Shown: in pieces, positions 40,708-51,932 of the stretch
Position numbering within the stretch: position 1 is the first letter of the stretch
Layout: every line of letters begins with the position of its first letter
Assembly (NCBI GenBank): GCA_963736695.1
Contig: CAVTPU010000004.1
Location: 1,860,001 to 1,924,000, forward strand
DNA length: 64,000 nucleotides
Origin: CAVTPU01 sp963736695
GTDB lineage: Bacteria > Actinomycetota > Actinomycetes > Mycobacteriales > Micromonosporaceae
Direction of reading: 5' to 3'
Program-made: the position numbers and the translations under genes
Notes under the pieces: model-generated
What the model saw: the letters and a program-made list of their open reading frames with translations, nothing else
Databases searched by the model: none
Told to the model about the DNA's origin: nothing

Positions 40708-41799
40708 CTAACCCTGCCGAACCGGCCGATTCTCGTCGATCCACGAGTCGATGCGTTCCCACCAGTCATAGAGCCAGCGCACCACCTCGTCGCGCTCGCG
40801 GGGCACCTCGGCCGCCGGCACCCGCCACCACTTCACCTTGATGACCTGTTCCATCGGCAGTGCCCGCCACACATCGCCGACGGTGATGAGATCGTCGAGG
40901 CCGGTGTGCGCGACGAAGATCACGTCGGCGTCCGGGGCCGCGTCGATCGCCGCGAACGCCCCGCCGGACCGGGGTGGCAGCAGATGCGACATGTTGCGGG
41001 CCCGACCTGCCTCCTCGAGCCGCTGCTTCTCCTCGAGCGCGGTGATGCCCCGACGCCACCTCGACGGAGTGAAGTTGCCGCCCTCCGGAAAGATCACAAG
41101 CGCACCAGTCGGCCCCATGCCCGCGGCGAGACGTCGGATCTCCGCACTGACCGCGCCCTCACTCTGCCCATCGGACTGCGGGCGGCGCGGGTGGACAAAC
41201 GCGTGTGGCAGCCGGTTGATCACCACGTCGAGGCTCGGGTCGAACTGGAGCGCGGCTTTCATCACGATTCGGGGCTTGCGCTGATATCGCGTGAGCAGGT
41301 GATGCACGAGCAGGAACGAGTCGCCCGGTCCCGCGTGGCGGCTCAACACGACGACCGGACGGGTCAACCGGGCCGAGAGCTCCTCCGGGGTCGCCTCCGG
41401 CTCCTCGATATCCACCCGAAGTTGGAAGACCTTCATCGCACGCCGGAAGAGAGTGTCGACGAACCACCTCACCAGCGCGTAGTGGCGATCCATCGACGCC
41501 TCGGTGCGGATCCGGCCGCCGAAGCCACTGGAGATCCACAATCCCAGGCACCCAACAAGGGTGATCGTCTCCATCATCAGCCAGGACAGCGAGAACCAGA
41601 GCAGTCGCAACGCGCGCCGACGGCTGCGATGCGACGGAGCACTAATCAAGGTCAACAGTAGGAGCAGCGGAGACAGCAGCACGATTCCGACTGTGATGAC
41701 GATGGCCAGGGGCGCAAAGACCAAGCGGCGCACGATGCGGGGCGGGAGCACGGGGCTCACCTCCGACGAAAGAGACGGTAGGGGCGGGATGGCGCGCAC
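40708..41799 (-). CDS. PlsC-like acyltransferase
   Basis: A 363-residue membrane-associated acyltransferase of the 1-acylglycerol-3-phosphate acyltransferase superfamily. It has two N-terminal hydrophobic segments (about 24-54 and 64-93), the catalytic HxxxxD as H155-D160 in 'SRHAGPGDSF', and a glycerophosphate-binding block 'FPEGGNFTP' (237-245). Longer than typical PlsC, so a specialised lipid or glycolipid acceptor is possible. GTG start directly abuts the TAG of the patatin gene upstream, so the two are almost certainly co-translated. The stop is 5 bases from the glycosyltransferase stop. Confidence 0.88.
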   Translation of the reverse strand: MRAIPPLPSLSSEVSPVLPPRIVRRLVFAPLAIVITVGIVLLSPLLLLLTLISAPSHRSRRRALRLLWFSLSWLMMETITLVGCLGLWISSGFGGRIRTEASMDRHYALVRWFVDTLFRRAMKVFQLRVDIEEPEATPEELSARLTRPVVVLSRHAGPGDSFLLVHHLLTRYQRKPRIVMKAALQFDPSLDVVINRLPHAFVHPRRPQSDGQSEGAVSAEIRRLAAGMGPTGALVIFPEGGNFTPSRWRRGITALEEKQRLEEAGRARNMSHLLPPRSGGAFAAIDAAPDADVIFVAHTGLDDLITVGDVWRALPMEQVIKVKWWRVPAAEVPRERDEVVRWLYDWWERIDSWIDENRPVRQG

Positions 41800-42675
41800 C
41801 TATCGGGCGAGGGCCTCGGCCAGATATGCCGTCGTGGCGGTCCGCGCCCGATCGATGTAATCGTCGATGCGCGAATAGTCTCGGTAGCGCAGCTGCCCGA
41901 GATCAACCCCCCGACCGGTCACTCCTGCGGGCAATACGTGCACAGTGACGTCGCTGGGCAGCGTCGCCATCTCCTCGATGAAGCGGTGTCGGCGGGCGAT
42001 CTCGAACGCGACCAGACCCACCTCCCACGGCCACCGGGGCGGCGTGAGCGGCCGTTCGATCCGGCCGACATGCAGCACGAAGACGCGCATGGCACCGAGC
42101 TGCACCGCGCGACCGACGGGGATGCTGTGCACGAGGCCGCCGTCGAAAAAATGCTCGTCGCCGATGCGCACCGGCGGCAACAGTCCTGGCACCGCCGCGG
42201 AGGCGAGCACCGCAGGAATGATGGGCCCCGAGTCGAACCAGTGCGCCGACGCCCGCTCCACGTTGGCCGCCACACACTGGAAAGGCAACACCAGCTGGTC
42301 GAAATCGCGCTCCGGCAGATGCTCTTCAAGCAGTCGGCGTAGGGGAAGGTTGGAATGCAGGTGGGTGCCGGAGCGGGCGAGGGTGCTGAGCCTGCCGAAG
42401 ATCGACCCGCGGAACGCGGTGCGGACCACCTCGGACCGCCACACCGACTCCAACCGTGTCGCGGCACCGGCCGGGTCCGCGGCGACGAAGACCCCGTTGA
42501 TCGCGCCGATGGAGGTCCCGACCACGACATCGGGCCGAATGTCGTGGTCGGCGAGAGCCGCGAGCATGCCGACCTCATAGGCACCGAGCATGCCCCCGCC
42601 GCCTAGGACAAACGCCGTACGGACGGGTTGATCTTCCGCGCCAGCATCGCTGGTCGGGTTGGGCCGTTGCGTCAC
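41800..42675 (-). CDS. Patatin-like phospholipase
   Basis: A 291-residue RssA/patatin-type acyl hydrolase. The oxyanion loop is GGGGMLG (25-31), the nucleophile S55 lies in GTSIG (53-57), and the catalytic aspartate is D178 in 'FFDGG'. It cleaves acyl groups from phospholipids or lysolipids. It abuts the PlsC-like gene with no spacer; a deacylation/reacylation pair that remodels lipid acyl chains is a reasonable inference. GTG start; 24 bases downstream of fbiC on the same strand. Confidence 0.93.
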   Translation of the reverse strand: MTQRPNPTSDAGAEDQPVRTAFVLGGGGMLGAYEVGMLAALADHDIRPDVVVGTSIGAINGVFVAADPAGAATRLESVWRSEVVRTAFRGSIFGRLSTLARSGTHLHSNLPLRRLLEEHLPERDFDQLVLPFQCVAANVERASAHWFDSGPIIPAVLASAAVPGLLPPVRIGDEHFFDGGLVHSIPVGRAVQLGAMRVFVLHVGRIERPLTPPRWPWEVGLVAFEIARRHRFIEEMATLPSDVTVHVLPAGVTGRGVDLGQLRYRDYSRIDDYIDRARTATTAYLAEALAR

Positions 42676-42699
42676 CCGCCCACGATAGGGCTCCGCGCA

Positions 42700-45338
42700 C
42701 TAATCCCGCGAGGGGACCTCATAGGTCGTCGTGCGCTGGCGAACCGGACGACCGACCGACCGACCGATCCCCCGCAGTTGCTCGACGGTGCGCGTCGACC
42801 CATGCTCGGACCCGGCCATTCGGGAGATTGTCTCTTCCATCAGGGTGCCCCCCAGGTCGTTGGCCCCGCCGCGCAGCATCTCGACCGTGCCCTCGTCACC
42901 CAACTTGACCCACGAACACTGAATGTTGGCTATGCGCCCGTGCAGGGCCAACCGCGCCAGTGCGTGCACCGCCCGATTGTCACGCCAGGTCGGGCCGGGA
43001 CGCGCGATGCCGGCCAGATAGATCGGCGCGTTGTGATGCACGAATGGCAACGCGACGAATTCGGTGAAGCCGGCCGTCTCGTCCTGCACTCGTGCCAGCA
43101 CCCGCAGATGGGTGAGCCAATGGCGAGGGTGGTCCACATGGCCGTACATCATCGTCGAGCTGGACCGCACGCCCAGCCGGTGCGCGGCGGTCACCACCTC
43201 GACCCACGCCGCGGTCGGCAGTTTGCCCTTGGTGAGCACCCACCGCACGTCGTCGTCGAGGATCTCCGCAGCGGTGCCCGGGATCGAGCCGAGCCCCGCC
43301 TCAGCGAGCTCGGCGAGGAAATCGGTCACCCGGACCCCGGCCTTCGCGGCTCCGGTCACGATCTCCATCGGGGAGAACGCGTGCACATGCATCTCCGGAA
43401 CGCGTTTCTTGATCGCCCGAACCAGGTCGGCGTAGACCGTCGTCGGCATGGTCGGATCGATGCCGCCCTGCATGCAGATCTCGGTGGCACCGAGTCGCCA
43501 GGCCTCCTCGGCACGATCGGCGACTTGGTCGAGCGAGAGGCGAAAGGAGTCGGCGTCGCGCTCACGCTGGGCGAAGGCACAGAACCGGCATCCGACATAA
43601 CAGACGTTGGTGAAGTTGATGTTGCGGTTGACCACGAAGGTGACGTCGTCGCCGACCGTGTCCCGGCGCACGTCGTCGGCGAGCCGAACGACCCGATCGA
43701 GGGCCACGCCATCGGCCTGCAACAGCGCCATCGCGGCCGCCTCGTGCTGCGGGTGCAACAGGCCGGCCGGGTCGTCGGCGGCCACCCGCAGGCCGGCGAG
43801 CACGTCTCGATCGAGTCGTCCGACCGAACCCGGCCCGACCGAACCTGCCCGATCGAGACGGGCCCGGTCGGGGTTGCGGCCGGTTGGGCGTCCGCCCTCG
43901 CGGTGGCGGCGCTCGCGTGCGCGGCGACCTCGTCCCAATCGCCATAGACGGTGTCGAAGTCGGCGCGCCGGTCACTGCGACGGCCGGTGGTGTCGATGCT
44001 CGCCCCAAGGTCGGTGCGACCGGCTCCCGACGACGACAGGCCCGCGTCCGGCTCCTGCCACGGCCGCCCGACGGGGACCGCCGACGGCAGCGCCAGTCCG
44101 GTGTCGCGGTCGACCAATGCGCCGACGTGCGTCGCGAGGCGGGGGTCGATCCACGGGTGGTCGCCGTTGAGCCACTGCGACACATACTCCGGATAGATGG
44201 TCAATCGTGGACGAAGAGTGAATCCCGCCGTCTCCGTCACGTCGGCGAGCGTGGCGATCTCGGGCCATGGGCGTTCGGGATTCACATGATCAGGGGTGAC
44301 GGGTGATATGCCACCCCAGTCATCGATGCCGGCCCGCAGCAACAGTTCCGCCTCGACGGTGACCGGATCATCGTCGGCACGCAACAGATTGGGAGGTGCC
44401 TGAATGTGTGCCTTCGGCCCGAGGACCAGCCGAGCGACCGCGACGGTGGCTGCGAGATCGGCGAGTTCGGCGTCGGGCGTCGCACGCATCGCAGTGTCGG
44501 GTTTGGCGCGGAAATTCTGGATTATTACTTCTTGAATGTGACCGAACTCCCGACTGATCCGCCGGATGGCGTGCAACGCATCGGCGCGCTCCGCCAACGT
44601 CTCGCCGATGCCGATGAGCAGACCGGTCGTGAAGGGCACGGCAGCCCGACCCGCGTCGGTGAGGGTGCGCAAGCGCACCTGAGGGTCCTTGTCGGGCGAG
44701 CCGAAGTGCGCCGCCCCGGGAGTGGCCCAGAGCCGGTGCGACGTCGTCTCCAGCATCATCCCCATGCTCGGAGCCACCGGACGCAGCCGCTGCAGATCAG
44801 CCCAACTGAGCACACCCGGGTTGAGATGCGGCAACAGCCCGGTCTCCTCCAGCACCGCGATCGCGCACGACCGGAGATAGTCCAGTGTGGAGTCATAGCC
44901 ACGGTGATCGAGCCACTCCCGGGCCGCCTCCCACCGGAGCTCGGGCTGGTCTCCGAGAGTGAACAGGGCCTCTGTGCAGCCGGCCGAGGCGCCGGCTCGA
45001 GCGATCTCGATCACCTCGTCACGATCGAGGAACGGCGCCGGCACCCGGTGCGGCACCGTGGCGAAGGTGCAGTAGTGGCACCGGTCGCGACACAACCGAG
45101 TCAGTGGAATGAAGACCTTGCGCGAATAGGTGATCTGGCCGGGCCGCCCAGCCGAGACCAAGCCCGCGTCGCGCACCGCCCCCGCCGCCGCGAGCAACCG
45201 TTCAAGGTCGTCGTCACGGGCGTGCAACAACACCTCGGCCTCGGTGACGTCGATCGTCGCTGCTTCAGTCGCACGCCGCAGTGCCCGGCGCATCGCCGGT
45301 CCGGTGGCGTTCACACCGGGATCGAGTGGCTCTGACAC
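42700..45338 (-). pseudogene. fbiC: FbiC (CofG-CofH) F0 synthase, frameshifted in the linker as sequenced
   Basis: FbiC joins two radical-SAM halves that make F0, the deazaflavin of F420, from tyrosine and a pyrimidine. The CofG half has CX3CX2C at C83, C87 and C90 ('LCRDRCHYC') and 'DWGGISPVTPDHVNPERPWP'. The CofH half has 'NINFTNVCYVGCRFCAFAQ', 'CMQGGIDPTMP', 'HVHAFSPMEI' and 'NDLGGTLMEETISRMAG'. The two halves lie in different frames. The shift is somewhere in 43,805-43,930, where the linker contains a repeated GGTTCGGTCGG. Correcting it gives about 879 residues, close to the family. Two separate genes overlapping by 583 bases is implausible. Likely functional, with sequencing error. Confidence 0.93.
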
Positions 45339-45385
45339 CAGGGCAGCTTACGCGAAAGGCTCGTCGGGACGACGGTGCGCGAAGG

Positions 45386-46258
45386 TCAGCCGGCGGGTGG
45401 GGTGATCGGCACCGTCGGGCTGTGCTCCAGGTCAGACGCGATGATGATCTGTGTCGCGTCGCTCGGATCGGGGATCGGCGCTGGCACACCGACGGTGGGT
45501 TGCCACCCCGTCGAATCGGCCGGCACAGGACTGCGCCACAACGGCTGCACCGGCTGGATGCGCACGCCCGGATCTGGGCGGGGCGGCGCGGCAGGTGGTG
45601 CCACCAACGGCCACACCGCCCCACCTGCGGCCGGCCGCGGCCGGGGGATGAGTTGCGGTCCGGGCGGTGTGCGTTCGACGACCCGCACCCCGATCACAGT
45701 CGCGAAGATGAGCAGACCGAGCCACACGGAGCGCGAGGCGAGACCCAACAGGGTGGCCCAGCCCGACGAGAGTTCGTGGGCGAACGACCACAGATAGGTG
45801 ATGCCCCCGAAGACGAGGCTCACCCCGAATTGCGCGACAGCGACGGCCGTGATCAAGCGAGCCGACGCGAGCACCGGCTCGACGTGGGTCGCGAGCAGGA
45901 TCGCGGCGAGCGGCAGCGCGATCGCCGTGGGCCCGGCGAGAAGGGGAAAGGCCTGCGTCGAACGCAGTCCGAATCCCGCGGCCCAGTCGACTCGGGCGAA
46001 GAGCAACTGCCCGACCCCGACTAACAACAGGATCGCGTTGCCGGCGAGCAATGCCATGATCGCGGCGGGGCGCAGCGGTCGCGTCGCCGCGCGCATCTCG
46101 CTGGCGGTCACCGCGTGGGTCCTCATCGAGATGATTGTGGTCTCCGTGCCGAGGTGCCCGTTCGGGTCGGGCCGCACGAATCCGCCGGTCGCGTCCGACG
46201 TCGCCGATGGTGGGGGATGTTGCGTCACTTCACCAAGCCTAGTGGCATCGTTTGACAT
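45386..46258 (-). CDS. Four-TM membrane protein upstream of fbiC
   Basis: A protein of about 290 residues with a disordered N-terminus, four TM segments (about 68-90, 98-122, 130-150 and 165-185) and a long Pro-rich cytoplasmic tail. I do not recognise a family. It reads in the same direction as fbiC with 47 bases between, and diverges from cofD with 50 bases between, so it may share F420-locus promoters. The start is uncertain: ATG 46258 (MSNDATRLG), the frame start at 46273, or a methionine just before the first TM are all possible. No role in F420 metabolism can be claimed. Confidence 0.6.
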   Translation of the reverse strand: MSNDATRLGEVTQHPPPSATSDATGGFVRPDPNGHLGTETTIISMRTHAVTASEMRAATRPLRPAAIMALLAGNAILLLVGVGQLLFARVDWAAGFGLRSTQAFPLLAGPTAIALPLAAILLATHVEPVLASARLITAVAVAQFGVSLVFGGITYLWSFAHELSSGWATLLGLASRSVWLGLLIFATVIGVRVVERTPPGPQLIPRPRPAAGGAVWPLVAPPAAPPRPDPGVRIQPVQPLWRSPVPADSTGWQPTVGVPAPIPDPSDATQIIIASDLEHSPTVPITPPAG

Positions 46259-46308
46259 GACGCATCCCGCCACGGCGACAGCCGGCGCGGTCGGCGAGGA
46301 TAGGGCCC

Positions 46309-47271
46309 ATGCGCATCGTGGTTCTCGCCGGCGGGATCGGCGGAGGTCGGTTTCTGCAGGGTGTGCGGGCGTGGTCCGACGGCCGACACGAGATCACCGC
46401 CGTGGTCAACGTCGGTGATGACGTGACCCTGCACGGCCTGCGGATCTGCCCGGATCTGGACAGCGTGATGTATGCCCTCGGCGGCGGCGCCGATTCGGCA
46501 CGCGGCTGGGGACGAGCCGGTGAAACCTGGGCGGTTCGGGATGAACTCGCCGCCTATGGCGCTGAGCCCGACTGGTTCGGTCTGGGCGACCGGGACGTCG
46601 CCACCCATCTCGTGCGCACCCGGCTGCTCAACGCCGGATATCCGCTGTCGGCGGTGACCGAGTCGTTGTGCCACCGGTGGCGCCCTGGGGTCCGGCTCGT
46701 GCCGGCGACCGACGACCGGGTGGAGACGCACGTCGTCGTCGATGACGGGCAGGGCGGCGACGAGGCGATCCACTTCCAGGAGTGGTGGATCCGGCATCGG
46801 GGAGAGCTGCCGGCGCGGCGGTTCGTCTTCGTCGGGGCGGAGTCGGCCGTGCCCGCGCCGGGGGTGGTCGACGCGATAGCCACCGCCGACATCGTGCTCA
46901 TCGCGCCGAGCAATCCGGTGGTGAGCATCACCCCGATCCTCGCGGTCGCCGGGATTCGCGATGCCGTGCGCGCCGGTGCGGCGCCGGTTATCGGGGTCTC
47001 CCCCATCATCGGTGGGGCCGCGGTGCGTGGCATGGCCGATCGGTGTCTGGCAACCCTCGGGGTCGCCTGCACCGCCGCCGGAGTCGCCGAACTCTATGGC
47101 GCGCGAGCCGTGGGCGGATTGCTCGACGGGTGGCTGGTCGACGCCGAGGAACCGGAAGTGTCCGTCGCGGGGCTCGCTATCGCCAAAGCTCCACTGTGGA
47201 TGAGCGATGAGTCGGCGACCGCCGCGATGGTGGCGGCGGCGCTACGCATGGTCGGGTTGGGCGATGACTGA
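46309..47271 (+). CDS. fbiA: 2-phospho-L-lactate/PEP transferase CofD (FbiA)
   Basis: A 320-residue CofD-family enzyme that transfers a phospho-lactyl or phosphoenolpyruvyl group onto F0, giving (dehydro-)F420-0. The N-terminal 'VVLAGGIGGGRFLQGV' (GGIGGGR at 8-14) and 'VNVGDDVTLHGLRICPDLDSVMYAL' are diagnostic, and 'APSNPVVSITPILAVAGIRDAV' and 'SPIIGGAAVRGMADRCL' follow as in the family. It overlaps fbiB by 8 bases. In actinobacteria the substrate is thought to be PEP-derived. CofC/FbiD, which supplies the activated donor, is not in this window. Confidence 0.97.
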   Translation: MRIVVLAGGIGGGRFLQGVRAWSDGRHEITAVVNVGDDVTLHGLRICPDLDSVMYALGGGADSARGWGRAGETWAVRDELAAYGAEPDWFGLGDRDVATHLVRTRLLNAGYPLSAVTESLCHRWRPGVRLVPATDDRVETHVVVDDGQGGDEAIHFQEWWIRHRGELPARRFVFVGAESAVPAPGVVDAIATADIVLIAPSNPVVSITPILAVAGIRDAVRAGAAPVIGVSPIIGGAAVRGMADRCLATLGVACTAAGVAELYGARAVGGLLDGWLVDAEEPEVSVAGLAIAKAPLWMSDESATAAMVAAALRMVGLGDD

Positions 47272-48436
47272 TCAGATCACGGTCCGGCCGGTCACTGGAA
47301 TGGGTGAGATCACCGCGGGCACCGACCTCGCGGCGGCGATCACCGAGGCGGCCGACTGGTTGCGCGACGGCGACATTCTCGTCGTGACCAGCAAGATAGT
47401 CTCGAAGGCGGAGGGTCGGCTGGTCGCGGTTCCCCGCTCGGGACCACAGCGGGACTCCGTCCGTGAGGCGGTTCTCGCCGAGCAGACCGCCCGGCTCGTC
47501 GCCAGGCGTGGACAGACCCGGATCGTGGCGACCCACCACGGTTTCGTCATGGCCGCCGCCGGCATCGACACCTCCAATGTGGACTCCTCCTGGCTGGTGT
47601 TGCTGCCGGTCGACCCCGACGCGTCGGCCCGGGCCCTGCGCACGCGCCTTCGCGACCGGCACGGCCTCGACGTGGCGGTGATCATCTCGGACACGATGGG
47701 GCGCCCATGGCGACACGGCCTGACCGACGTCGGGCTCGGCGCCGCGGGCATCGACCCCGTTCGTGACCATTGCGGCGAGATCGACCCGTACGGCAATGAG
47801 CTGCACATCACGCAGATGGCTATCGTGGATGAACTCGCGGGCGCCGCTGAACTCGTCAAAGGCAAGTGCGATGGCGTGCCGGTGGCGGTCGTTCGGGGAT
47901 TGCGGGTCAGCACGGCCAGCGGTGACGAACCGGGCGGTGACGGGCCAGGCGTGGCCGCACTGCTGCGGAGCCCGGACGAGGATCTCTTCAGGCTCGGCAC
48001 GGCCGAGGCCCACGCGTCGGGTCTGCGAGACGCCGCGACCCTCACCGACGCCCGGGCGTTCATCCCCGCCATCGCAGGGCGCGCCGGTGACCCCGACGCC
48101 ACTGATCTCGATGCCACTGTCGCGCGGGCGATCGCTGGCGTGGCCGCGTTCGGTGACGCCCAACTCACCCTCCTCTCCGATGACGCGGCCGCCTCCGCCG
48201 GCGGTGAAGTGCCCCGGCACACCACGCACCTCATCGCCTGCGCTCCGGTGAATTCCGGCCGGGAATTGGCCGCCGAATTCTGCGCCTTTGGTGTGGGTCT
48301 GCACCGACTGCGGTGCGCTCTCGCCGCGCACGGACTCGCCACCGTCTGGTTACCGACGGTCGATTCTGCCCCGAATGGCCTGCTCGCCGTGGGTCCACAC
48401 GAAATTCAATTCTCCCCTGAATATTTACCTATTTAA
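47264..48436 (+). CDS. fbiB: F420-0:gamma-glutamyl ligase FbiB with shortened C-terminal domain
   Basis: A 390-residue FbiB. Residues 1-245 are the CofE ligase that adds glutamates to F420-0 ('DILVVTSKIVSKAEGR', 'ISDTMGRPWRHGLTDVGLGAAGI', 'DPYGNELHITQMAIVDELAGAAELVKGKCDGVPVAVVRG'). The C-terminal 145 residues are shorter and more diverged than the FMN-binding nitroreductase-like domain of mycobacterial FbiB (about 200 residues); only pieces such as 'FGVGLHRLRCALAAHGLATVWLP' remain recognisable. If the FMN site is lost, reduction of dehydro-F420-0 needs another enzyme. ATG 47264 lies inside the cofD end. Confidence 0.92.
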   Translation: MTDQITVRPVTGMGEITAGTDLAAAITEAADWLRDGDILVVTSKIVSKAEGRLVAVPRSGPQRDSVREAVLAEQTARLVARRGQTRIVATHHGFVMAAAGIDTSNVDSSWLVLLPVDPDASARALRTRLRDRHGLDVAVIISDTMGRPWRHGLTDVGLGAAGIDPVRDHCGEIDPYGNELHITQMAIVDELAGAAELVKGKCDGVPVAVVRGLRVSTASGDEPGGDGPGVAALLRSPDEDLFRLGTAEAHASGLRDAATLTDARAFIPAIAGRAGDPDATDLDATVARAIAGVAAFGDAQLTLLSDDAAASAGGEVPRHTTHLIACAPVNSGRELAAEFCAFGVGLHRLRCALAAHGLATVWLPTVDSAPNGLLAVGPHEIQFSPEYLPI

Positions 48437-48527
48437 CTACTGAGCATTACCATCGGTCCGACCGGTTCACCAAACATCGGTCGATGCCTCAATCGCATCG
48501 ACCACTCACCACCGGAAGGAACGACAA

Positions 48528-50756
<2,229 letters not shown>

Positions 50757-50771
50757 CATGTGAGCCATCCG

Positions 50772-50817
50772 GCCGCCGGTGGGGTGGTGGGCACGTGCCC
50801 ACCACCCCACCGGCGGC
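50772..50817. terminator. 46-bp perfect palindrome terminator after the protease
   Basis: Positions 50772-50794 are the exact reverse complement of 50795-50817. It lies 15 bases after the protease stop and is followed by TCCTTG. A transcript would fold into a very stable stem; termination is the likely role. Confidence 0.85.
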
Positions 50818-50933
50818 TCCTTGCTGGCGCGGATCACCATGACCACCAGCCGGGCACCGGCCGAGCGCCCTACGATGAGAGTGAGCGCGCTCGCCCGTAC
50901 CCTCGTGTGGTTTTTCGCCCGCAAGGAGGACGC

Positions 50934-51932
50934 ATGGACGCTGACGGCGCGGCACACCGCCCGAGCGCCGGCTGCCCCATCGATTGGCGGCCAAGCCCGT
51001 TCGCGCCGGTCTTCTACGGCTATCAGGACTGTTCACCGGATGAGGCACCGACACGTCTGCGGATCTTCTATCCCAGCGTGGCGGACGAGCCGAGAGACGC
51101 GGCGCCGTTGGACGGCTGCGGCGGCTACCCGTTGATCATCTTCGCGCACGGCGTCTGCGACGACGACAACGATCACTATCTGCGATGGTTCCGCCTGCCC
51201 AGCCAACTCGCCCGATGTGGTTATGTCGTGGCCGTGCCACAACTCGGCGATGGCCAAACCCACCCGGCATCGGATGCCCCGACTCAGCGACGACTAGTCG
51301 CGGTCCTTCGTTGGATGCGTGACGGCTGGCCGGGGCGAGCGCGCCTGCTGCCTCCGCCGGCGACCGGATTGATCGGCCACTCCGACGGCGCCTTGCACGC
51401 GGGCATCGCAGGTCGATCGGTGCCAGTCGGCGCAGTCGCGTCGTTGAGCGGCCCATGGCTCGACTGGCCACGCTCCGCCGGACCTCGCCCGATCGTCCAG
51501 GGTTCGGTGCCACGATTCTTCAGCTGGGGCACCGAGTTCAGCGAGGCCGACGCCATGCTGCCAACGGATCTGTGGGAGGCGATCGACCGCCCCAAACACC
51601 GAGTCGTCATCACCGGCGGTGAACACTTCGACTGTCTGGAACCACAACAACTGCCCTGCGGCACCGGCGCCGGCGACTGTCCACACGTGGGAACCGCGAT
51701 CGACGACCTCCTCATCATGTTCGTCGCCCGATATCTGCCGACCGAACACTCGCCGGGCCTTGACCCCCGGGTGCCGGACAACCTGGTTCCGCCGCCGCCT
51801 GAGCTCGACGCGCGCCAGTCACGTTTCGCGGAAGGGCACCTGACGGGTCTGGCTCGGTTCACCGACGCCCCCGCGTGTGACCTCACGATCACTGCGGAAC
51901 TACCGGTTGATCGAGTCGGCGCGCGCCGCTGA
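50934..51932 (+). CDS. Alpha/beta hydrolase (esterase/lipase-like)
   Basis: A 332-residue cytoplasmic alpha/beta hydrolase. The oxyanion-side motif 'PLIIFAHGVCDDDN' is at about 66-79, the nucleophile S150 is in GHSDG (148-152), and a candidate acid/base pair lies in the C-terminal third ('RVVITGGEHFDCLEP'). It resembles platelet-activating-factor acetylhydrolase/chlorophyllase-like esterases. ATG 50934 has AAGGAGG; the frame's upstream extension runs through the palindromic terminator and is not real. The 3' end overlaps the convergent regulator by 33 bases. Substrate unknown. Confidence 0.85.
   Translation: MDADGAAHRPSAGCPIDWRPSPFAPVFYGYQDCSPDEAPTRLRIFYPSVADEPRDAAPLDGCGGYPLIIFAHGVCDDDNDHYLRWFRLPSQLARCGYVVAVPQLGDGQTHPASDAPTQRRLVAVLRWMRDGWPGRARLLPPPATGLIGHSDGALHAGIAGRSVPVGAVASLSGPWLDWPRSAGPRPIVQGSVPRFFSWGTEFSEADAMLPTDLWEAIDRPKHRVVITGGEHFDCLEPQQLPCGTGAGDCPHVGTAIDDLLIMFVARYLPTEHSPGLDPRVPDNLVPPPPELDARQSRFAEGHLTGLARFTDAPACDLTITAELPVDRVGARR

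Noticed and set aside
42700..45338. fbiC as two independent genes cofG and cofH
   Set aside because: They would overlap by 583 bases in different frames, with meaningless tails; both halves are in the usual FbiC order, so one frameshifted gene fits better.
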